From: Ruminococcus sp. UBA3800 | Lineage (GTDB): Bacteria > Bacillota > Clostridia > Oscillospirales > Ruminococcaceae | Length of the DNA stretch: 10,946 bases | NCBI GenBank assembly: GCA_002368715.1 | Contig: DFEO01000122.1 | Coordinates: forward strand, 1 to 10,946 | Direction: 5' to 3' | Shown: positions 6,700-10,946 of the stretch, piece by piece | Numbering within the stretch: the first letter of the stretch is position 1 | Layout of the letters: the number at the start of each line of letters is the position of its first letter | Program-made: the position numbers and the translations under genes | Notes under the pieces: model-generated | The model's database searches: none | Told to the model about the DNA's origin: nothing | Seen by the model: the letters and a program-made list of their open reading frames with translations, nothing else

Positions 6700-7038
6700 T
6701 CAGCCTATGCCGTCCGCAAATGTGATCGGAACTCCGAAAAGCACACCTGCGTTCGGGATATCGAGATCTCCCGTTATGCCTATGATAGCATCTCTTGCTG
6801 TCTGCACCTGTTCCTCGGGGACAGCCATAAGCAGAAGCTTGCCCTTTTGTGAGGGGTCTGCGCCGTTAAGTATGGCACGCAGTGCGTTGATGGCCGGAAG
6901 ATTATCCATCTGCGATATCGACTTTGCCATCCCAAGGCTGTCGATCACTGTTCCTCCTCTTATCCCTGCACTGGCAAGAGCCTGCATGATATCATCAACT
7001 AGCTCGATCCTCTTGATTATCAAAAACAACAACTGCAT
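6700..7038 (-). CDS. PII-like small protein, function unknown
   Basis: The 112 residues resemble the PII-like fold (beta-alpha-beta twice, trimeric ferredoxin-like signalling proteins). They show a first strand LLFLIIKR (3-10), helix ELVDDIMQALASAG (12-25), a strand RGGTVIDS, a long insertion-like segment in the T-loop position (about 38-65), strand KLLLMAVP (67-74), helix EEQVQTARDAIIGI, and the closing AGVLFGVPITFADGIG, comparable to the end of PII. The T-loop tyrosine and usual ATP/2-oxoglutarate-binding motifs of GlnB/GlnK are not recognisable, so a nitrogen role should not be assumed. ATG at 7038 is the first possible start: an in-frame TGA lies three codons upstream. AGGAAGGA sits 12 nt before it, a rather long spacing. 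It is 55 nt downstream of prmA and probably co-transcribed. The family call is by pattern only. Confidence 0.72.
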   Translation of the reverse strand: MQLLFLIIKRIELVDDIMQALASAGIRGGTVIDSLGMAKSISQMDNLPAINALRAILNGADPSQKGKLLLMAVPEEQVQTARDAIIGITGDLDIPNAGVLFGVPITFADGIG

Positions 7039-7093
7039 CTTCGATCACTGTCCTTCCTTTTTTTATTATTTTGTTATCCGTATACCAAACTGG

Positions 7094-8068
7094 TCAGTTT
7101 CTCCATATAAAGGATGCCGCTGTCCAGTCCTCCAGCGTTTTTATCTCGCAAAGCTCGAAGCCCTGTGCCTTTACGGCGTCTATCACTTCATCCTTGCGGC
7201 TGTCGATTATGCCCGAGATGATAAGCTTTCCGCCTGCCTTCAGAAATCCCGGAAACAGCGGCGCCATAGCCAGCAGAACATCTGCAACTATATTTGCGCA
7301 CACCATATCGTAACCGCTCCCGAGGCTTTCTCTGAACGCTCCGTCATCGATGACATTTCCGCACACGGCTTTATAGTGCTGTATATCTATATGGTTCTTT
7401 TCGGCGTTCTCTGCTGCTATCTTTACCGAGTTTGCATCAATGTCCACAGCCGCAGCGCTCTGAGCCCCCAGCAGCAGAGCCGCTATGGAAAGTATGCCGC
7501 TGCCGCAGCCAAGGTCAAGGAGCCTTTCGCCTTTTTCAAGGTTTTTCTCTATAAGCTCCAGACACAGTCTTGTGGTATTGTGCTGTCCTGTTCCAAAGGA
7601 GGCCGCAGGGTCTATCTCTAAGACAGTCTTATCCTCCCAGCCTTTGGCATCCTCCCACGAGGGCTTTATAAGCAGTCTCTCTCCCACAGCTATGGGCTTG
7701 AAGTACTGCTTCCAGTTGTTTGCCCAGTCCTCCTCGGTAACGTTCGCAAGCTCATATTCCAGCCTGCCGAAAAGCCCATTTTCATCCCTGCTTTTCAGCG
7801 CTGCGAGCTCGCTCTTGACGCTCTCCAGATAATCCAGCCCCTGAGCATTCTCGGGCAGATAAGCGGTTATGACCGTTTCGCCGTCTGAAAGCTGCAAAAG
7901 GTCATCGTCTATATAGTCCCAGTTCTGATCCTTGTTTTCAAGAAACTCCTTGAAATCCTCGGGGTCCTTTATAACAAAGCCGTTTATCCCCAGTCCCAGC
8001 AGCGAGCCTGTTACGGCTTCGATCCCCTCTGTTGTAGTGAAGACATTTATCTCGACCCAGTTGATAAT
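7094..8068 (-). CDS. prmA: Ribosomal protein L11 methyltransferase PrmA, non-standard start codon
   Basis: PrmA trimethylates ribosomal protein L11. Counting from the ATC codon at 8065 the protein has 323 residues, close to family length. The N-terminal substrate-binding domain begins NWVEINVFTTTEGIEAV, as PrmA proteins do. The methyltransferase domain has DPAASFGTGQH (152-162), motif I LDLGCGSG (183-190), the acidic VDID (205-208) and ANIVA (257-261). No ATG, GTG, TTG or CTG lies in frame between the stop TAA (about 8 codons before ATT) and the conserved start; the first such codon is TTG at 7897, which would delete 56 conserved residues. A purine-rich ribosome site (complement of 8074-8084) lies just upstream, so initiation at ATT (8068) or ATC (8065) is likely. 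Family alignment favours the residue before N-W (ATC); ATT is the better known rare initiator. Confidence 0.93.
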   Translation of the reverse strand: MINWVEINVFTTTEGIEAVTGSLLGLGINGFVIKDPEDFKEFLENKDQNWDYIDDDLLQLSDGETVITAYLPENAQGLDYLESVKSELAALKSRDENGLFGRLEYELANVTEEDWANNWKQYFKPIAVGERLLIKPSWEDAKGWEDKTVLEIDPAASFGTGQHNTTRLCLELIEKNLEKGERLLDLGCGSGILSIAALLLGAQSAAAVDIDANSVKIAAENAEKNHIDIQHYKAVCGNVIDDGAFRESLGSGYDMVCANIVADVLLAMAPLFPGFLKAGGKLIISGIIDSRKDEVIDAVKAQGFELCEIKTLEDWTAASFIWRN

Positions 8069-8119
8069 GACCGCCCCTTTCCTTGATGATAGTTATGATA
8101 CGGCATAACACCCTTTATG

Positions 8120-8148
8120 ATTATATCACATAAATGATAATTTGTAAA
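8120..8148 (-). promoter_or_regulatory. Promoter of prmA, flanked by an inverted repeat
   Basis: On the minus strand -35 TTTACA (8143-8148), a 17-bp spacer and perfect -10 TATAAT (8120-8125) preceded by TGA form an extended -10 promoter. The predicted start near 8113 gives a leader of about 45 nt. An 8-bp inverted repeat, ACCCTTTA (8110-8117) and TAAAGGGT (8145-8152), brackets the core promoter and overlaps both the -35 and the predicted start, so it could be an operator. Confidence 0.82.
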
Positions 8149-8211
8149 GGGTAATAAATGAATTTTTTATATTGTAATATAAATTTTCCGTTTTTTTCCT
8201 TCATATAAACA

Positions 8212-8250
8212 CATACGGACATCCCGTTTTTGCAAAAAGATGTCCGTATG
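8212..8250 (-). terminator. Hairpin downstream of the LCP gene, probable weak terminator
   Basis: A perfect 12-bp stem (8212-8223 with 8239-8250) encloses a 15-nt loop that itself contains the palindrome TTTTTGCAAAAA. It lies about 10 nt after the LCP stop codon. The minus-strand sequence after the stem is only moderately T-rich, so termination may be partial. The plus strand shows no T tract. Confidence 0.6.
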
Positions 8251-8260
8251 CTTGTTCATA

Positions 8261-9640
8261 TCACTTTTGTGCATAGACCTCTTCCCGTATCAGCTTTCTG
8301 CACCTGTCAAAATCGACACCGAGCACCGATTGTCCGTCCTCTGTGGTGTCGTAGTAGTAGGAATCATCGTCCGGGAGTCTCAGCGACTCGACCTTATAGT
8401 TCATCGAGAACAGCGCCTTATAGAACAGGAAGAAAAGGTCGGTCCTCGACATATTCGTCACAAGGCTCTCCGATGCTGTCCTTGCAAAATCCATCATAGT
8501 CAGCGGTCCGCTCTTTTTCACCTTATCAATGATCTTCGAGATGACCTCTCTCTGTCTTGATGTTCTCTCAAAGTCGGCATTTCCGACATATCTGAGTCTT
8601 GCATAAGCAAGCGCCTGATTGCCGTTTAACAGAAGGTTTCCGCCGTGCGTCAGATAGTCAGAGCCTTTTTGCTTTTGCATTATCTTGTTCTGCTCAGCCA
8701 TCGGCGGGATCATTCCTTCGGCTTCCTCGTCTGTGACCTTCATCTTTATGCCGCCGATAGCATCAACGATGTCCACGAATGAATAGAAATCTATGTAAAC
8801 ATACTCGTCCACCTGAACGTCGAAGTTATACTCTATCGTGTCCATAAGAAGCTCGGCGCCGCCGTAAACATAAGCGGCATTCATCTTGTCCCAGGTATCA
8901 CATTCGCTCCCGTCGGCATAATAGCCCTTGATGTTTACATACATATCCCTCATAAACGAGGTCATATATATCTTCTTTGTCTTCTTGTTTATCGAAAGAA
9001 GTATCATCGAGTCGGTGCGCCCACGTTCCTCTATCGAGCGTGTGTCCGAGCCGATGAGCAGGATGTTTCTCACATCATCGCTTGAAATGGCTGCATCTGT
9101 TTTCATCCTCTTTCCCTTATCGACTCTCTTTACCAGACCGCAGTAGTGCCATATCATAAGGTTTATAACAAGTGCGAGCACAAGGATGACCGCAATGAGT
9201 ATCCTGAAAAAGTTTTTTACAGGGTGGCTCTTTTTTTTGCTGTATGGCTTGCTGCTGTTTTTAAGATCACCCTCGTGGAGCTCATAACTGTTTCGGTAAG
9301 CGTTTTTTTCTTTTCTCTGAGCTCTTTTCTTAGCTTTTGGGTTGCTGTGCTGAGGCGCACGGCTGCTGCCCGAAGAGGAGTGCCGTCTTTGTCCGCCCGA
9401 AGAGGACGGTCTTCTGCCGCTTTGGTGTGACGGCTGTCTTTGCCTGCCCTGAGCAGGCCGCTGATAGCTGTCCTGCTGTTCATCGTAGGGCTGCTGTTCA
9501 TACGGCTGCTCAGAATAGGTCCGGCCGTTGCGGTAATCCGACTCGTAGCCCTCGTCATAAAAATCATCGAAGTCATAGACTCCGCCCAGGTTTTCATAAT
9601 GGTTATCATCGTTTCTGTTGTTTCTGTCATTTCCGGGCAT
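8261..9640 (-). CDS. LCP (LytR-CpsA-Psr) family cell-wall glycopolymer transferase
   Basis: LCP proteins attach lipid-linked glycopolymers (teichoic acids, capsule) to peptidoglycan at the outer face of the membrane. The 459 residues comprise a long cytoplasmic N-terminus (1-142), one transmembrane helix (about 143-165) and an extracellular LCP domain (about 190-375). Catalytic and pyrophosphate-binding motifs are visible: LLIGSDTR (194-201), GRTDSMILLS (207-216), SFMRDMYV (228-235), and LNGNQALAYARLRY with the following DFERTSRQREVI (338-367). The N-terminus is low in complexity: acidic and Tyr-rich (20-60), Gln/Arg/Ser/Gly-rich (60-100), then Lys/Arg-rich (101-137). ATG at 9640 has AAAGGAGG 7 nt upstream (9648-9655). 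It starts 34 nt after the CPBP gene and is likely in its operon. The polymer substrate cannot be told from sequence. Confidence 0.93.
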   Translation of the reverse strand: MPGNDRNNRNDDNHYENLGGVYDFDDFYDEGYESDYRNGRTYSEQPYEQQPYDEQQDSYQRPAQGRQRQPSHQSGRRPSSSGGQRRHSSSGSSRAPQHSNPKAKKRAQRKEKNAYRNSYELHEGDLKNSSKPYSKKKSHPVKNFFRILIAVILVLALVINLMIWHYCGLVKRVDKGKRMKTDAAISSDDVRNILLIGSDTRSIEERGRTDSMILLSINKKTKKIYMTSFMRDMYVNIKGYYADGSECDTWDKMNAAYVYGGAELLMDTIEYNFDVQVDEYVYIDFYSFVDIVDAIGGIKMKVTDEEAEGMIPPMAEQNKIMQKQKGSDYLTHGGNLLLNGNQALAYARLRYVGNADFERTSRQREVISKIIDKVKKSGPLTMMDFARTASESLVTNMSRTDLFFLFYKALFSMNYKVESLRLPDDDSYYYDTTEDGQSVLGVDFDRCRKLIREEVYAQK

Positions 9641-9674
9641 CTGTCTGCCTCCTTTGTCTTATATCATCTGTTTT

Positions 9675-10691
9675 TTATATTATCCCTGCTGCCGAGCACA
9701 CAGCGATAGTGACCGCTCCGAGCACAGCTGCGACCGTCACGGGTGCGCTCATATAGGCGCCCAGCTTTCCCCTGACCGACATATCCGTGTGATATTCGGG
9801 CAATGCAAAGGTGTCCTTGTGGTATCTTATCTCTCTGACAAAGGCACGGATACCGAAGATCATCAGCATAAGCACCACGCAGGCAGGGACGATAAGTCCG
9901 ATGAATGCGACCTTGTGGTGGGATATATATGAAAGGTCGTTTTTTGAAAGCGACTCCTCCAGCTTGCTCATATCAAGGAATCCCATAAAGATCGACTGTA
10001 CTGCACCTATCGAGTTTATTATGATATGCAGCAGGAGCGACGAGAACAGAGAACCTGTTTTTGCCACAAGGAATGCCGCACAGGTGCCCATCACAGCTGC
10101 ATAAAGTATCTGGGTGTAGGTCCCGTGCCACAGACCGAAGCTTATTCCGACAGCAAACACCGCTGTCCAGCTGCCGATGCGCTGGGCGTTCGAGAAAAGC
10201 GCACCTCTGAAAAGGATCTCCTCATAGAACGGTGCAAGGATCGCCATTGCAAGGATATTGGACAGCACGCCGAGGAAGGTGGGGTTTGCGTTGAACGACA
10301 CGGTGTTGAACTGAGTTTTTGATATACTCTGCACCGCAACGAACACGAACGAATTGATATAACTTGAAGCGTAGATCAGCCCCAGAGACATAAGTATCCA
10401 TCTGGCGAGGGTCTTTATTTCGACATCGGGTTTTCTCAGGTGTTGTTTTATTCTCAGGTCGTGGTCAGGGTCGAAGACCTTGAACACCAGCAGGCACAGC
10501 GGCACCACGAAAAGATACTGGACCACATAAGCGGAGATATTGAGGATATCAACGTAGTGTTCCGAGCCTTTGAAAAAGTGGGTGATGACCATTCTGTCCA
10601 GTCTTATCAGGACGACATCGAGGATGTAGAACACGATAAGCGCTCCTGAGTTCAGGTTAGATATACGTTTTGTCAGTTTTCGTGTATCCAT
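9675..10691 (-). CDS. CPBP family intramembrane metalloprotease (Abi/Rce1-like)
   Basis: This 338-residue polytopic membrane protein has about eight predicted helices (near 16-36, 55-73, 95-119, 138-155, 174-187, 193-210, 215-235, 262-284, and a last one at 315-335). The CPBP glutamic-type/metalloprotease core is complete: APFYEEILFRG with E157, E158 and R162; FGLWH with F185 and H189; and LLHIIIN with H222 and N226. These residues are expected to form the active site inside the membrane. Bacterial members include proteins linked to bacteriocin self-immunity and peptide processing, and many have no assigned role; no bacteriocin gene is visible here. ATG at 10691 has AAGGGG 9 nt upstream, a perfect promoter, and the LCP gene follows at 34 nt, suggesting an envelope-related job. 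Confidence 0.92.
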   Translation of the reverse strand: MDTRKLTKRISNLNSGALIVFYILDVVLIRLDRMVITHFFKGSEHYVDILNISAYVVQYLFVVPLCLLVFKVFDPDHDLRIKQHLRKPDVEIKTLARWILMSLGLIYASSYINSFVFVAVQSISKTQFNTVSFNANPTFLGVLSNILAMAILAPFYEEILFRGALFSNAQRIGSWTAVFAVGISFGLWHGTYTQILYAAVMGTCAAFLVAKTGSLFSSLLLHIIINSIGAVQSIFMGFLDMSKLEESLSKNDLSYISHHKVAFIGLIVPACVVLMLMIFGIRAFVREIRYHKDTFALPEYHTDMSVRGKLGAYMSAPVTVAAVLGAVTIAVCSAAGII

Positions 10692-10730
10692 TAAGAGCTG
10701 CCCCTTTTTTGTAAATTTCGGTCAGGCTTT

Positions 10731-10759
10731 ATTATAACACCTGAACCCCATAATGTCAA
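10731..10759 (-). promoter_or_regulatory. Consensus promoter of the CPBP-LCP operon
   Basis: On the minus strand a perfect TTGACA (10754-10759), a 17-bp spacer and a perfect TATAAT (10731-10736) preceded by TGT form a full-consensus extended -10 promoter. The predicted start is near 10724, with a leader of about 32 nt. A palindrome begins 1 bp upstream of the -35 element (10761-10778). Confidence 0.9.
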
Positions 10760-10760
10760 A

Positions 10761-10778
10761 CCAGGTGCGTGCACCTGG
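10761..10778. promoter_or_regulatory. Palindrome next to the CPBP-LCP -35 element, candidate operator
   Basis: CCAGGTGC and GCACCTGG form perfect 8-bp arms around a 2-bp centre (GT). The site lies 1 bp upstream of the -35 hexamer, where an activator or repressor dimer could bind. It may instead be the end of the repeat element that fills the rest of the window. No regulator is identified. Confidence 0.5.
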
Positions 10779-10782
10779 ACCG

Positions 10783-10854
10783 CCTCCCCCACCCCGCCCG
10801 GGAGCGTGCAGGCTACTCAATAGCCCCTGCCCTCCCCGGAGGGGAGGGGGTAGG
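10783..10854. repeat. GC-rich palindromic intergenic element
   Basis: A block far richer in GC than its surroundings holds nested inverted repeats: GGCTA with TAGCC around CTCAA (10811-10825), extended by GCA and TGC across a 2-nt bulge (10808-10830), and CCCTCCCC with GGGGAGGG around GGA (10830-10848). The G-rich arm (10841-10854) can alternatively pair with the C-rich stretch at 10783-10795, so two structures compete. No T tract follows on either strand, so it is not an intrinsic terminator. No ORF or ribosome site belongs to it. It resembles a dispersed REP-like element, but copy number cannot be seen from one window. Confidence 0.5.
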
Positions 10855-10940
10855 TTTAGTCTTAGCTTTTCATTTTGTGACACTGCGTGAACCTTTGAAA
10901 AGAGTCTAGCGTGAGCGTTATCCGACGAAAGCTGTAAACC
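10853..10940. repeat. Imperfect inverted repeat bounding the right-edge intergenic DNA
   Basis: GGTTTA (10853-10858) and AGCTTT (10864-10869) are matched in inverted order by AAAGCT (10928-10933) and TAAACC (10935-10940), with internal gaps of 5 and 1 nt. The enclosed 58 nt show no credible coding start. It directly abuts the GC-rich element and may be part of one composite repeat or structured RNA that continues past the window. Confidence 0.4.
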
Positions 10941-10946
10941 CTGCCA

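Noticed and set aside
6512..7621. Plus-strand ORF of 369 codons over the RNA candidate, PII-like gene and prmA
   Set aside because: It is antisense to two supported genes and runs through both terminators, and its ATG has no ribosome site. Its first part lies in the candidate small RNA hairpin.
7094..7897. Shorter prmA model starting at TTG 7897
   Set aside because: It removes the conserved PrmA N-terminal domain beginning N-W-V-E, whereas a good ribosome site sits before the ATT/ATC codons upstream.
9146..9756. Several overlapping ORFs opposite and alongside the LCP N-terminal tail
   Set aside because: They arise from the low-complexity repeats of the LCP tail; none has a ribosome site or family motif.
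10830..10848. GC-rich stem considered as a terminator
   Set aside because: No T tract follows on either strand, and no gene end is adjacent inside the window.
10905..10933. AGCGTTATCCG resembling a conserved 16S rRNA string
   Set aside because: The flanking bases do not follow 16S rRNA on either side, so the resemblance is short and probably accidental.

Overview
The window looks like chromosomal DNA of a low-to-mid GC Firmicute, most likely a Ruminococcus-like member of the Oscillospiraceae. This is an inference from strong AGGAGG-type ribosome binding sites, sigma-A-type promoters with 17-bp spacers and extended -10 elements, frequent ATA and AGG codons, a FeoA-FeoB fusion and LytR-CpsA-Psr cell-wall chemistry. 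The genes are mostly housekeeping; no phage, transposase, CRISPR array, tRNA or rRNA is visible.

Layout. (1) 1-1613, minus: the 5' part of a FeoA-FeoB fusion ferrous iron transporter, cut by the left edge. (2) 1614-1821: a divergent promoter region serving feoB and nadA. (3) 1822-4894, plus: nadA (quinolinate synthase, a 4Fe-4S enzyme) followed 16 nt later by ppk1 (polyphosphate kinase, TTG start), ending at a bidirectional terminator shared with the convergent thrH. (4) 4941-6371, minus: rsmE (16S rRNA m3U1498 methyltransferase), then thrH (phosphoserine phosphatase/homoserine phosphotransferase type HAD enzyme) with its own promoter. (5) 6372-6699: a 328-bp stretch without a protein gene. 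It carries a candidate plus-strand small RNA ending in an intrinsic terminator that faces the terminator of the next gene. (6) 6700-8068, minus: prmA (ribosomal protein L11 methyltransferase) followed by a small PII-like protein. prmA has no ATG, GTG or TTG start at its family-conserved N-terminus and probably initiates at ATT or ATC. (7) 8261-10691, minus: an operon of a CPBP intramembrane metalloprotease-type protein followed by an LCP (LytR-CpsA-Psr) protein with a long disordered cytoplasmic tail, driven by a perfect TTGACA-N17-TATAAT promoter. (8) 10761-10946: a GC-rich, palindrome-rich intergenic element followed by an imperfect inverted repeat, probably a dispersed repeat.

How the genes fit together. 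feoB supplies Fe2+ and faces nadA, whose product needs a 4Fe-4S cluster. prmA and rsmE are translation-apparatus methyltransferases often found side by side; here a PII-like gene, two opposed terminators and a possible small RNA lie between them. CPBP plus LCP form an envelope unit. The points most worth a second look are the candidate small RNA with C-rich motifs (6498-6630), the non-standard prmA start, the palindrome next to the CPBP-LCP promoter, and the GC-rich repeat at the right edge.
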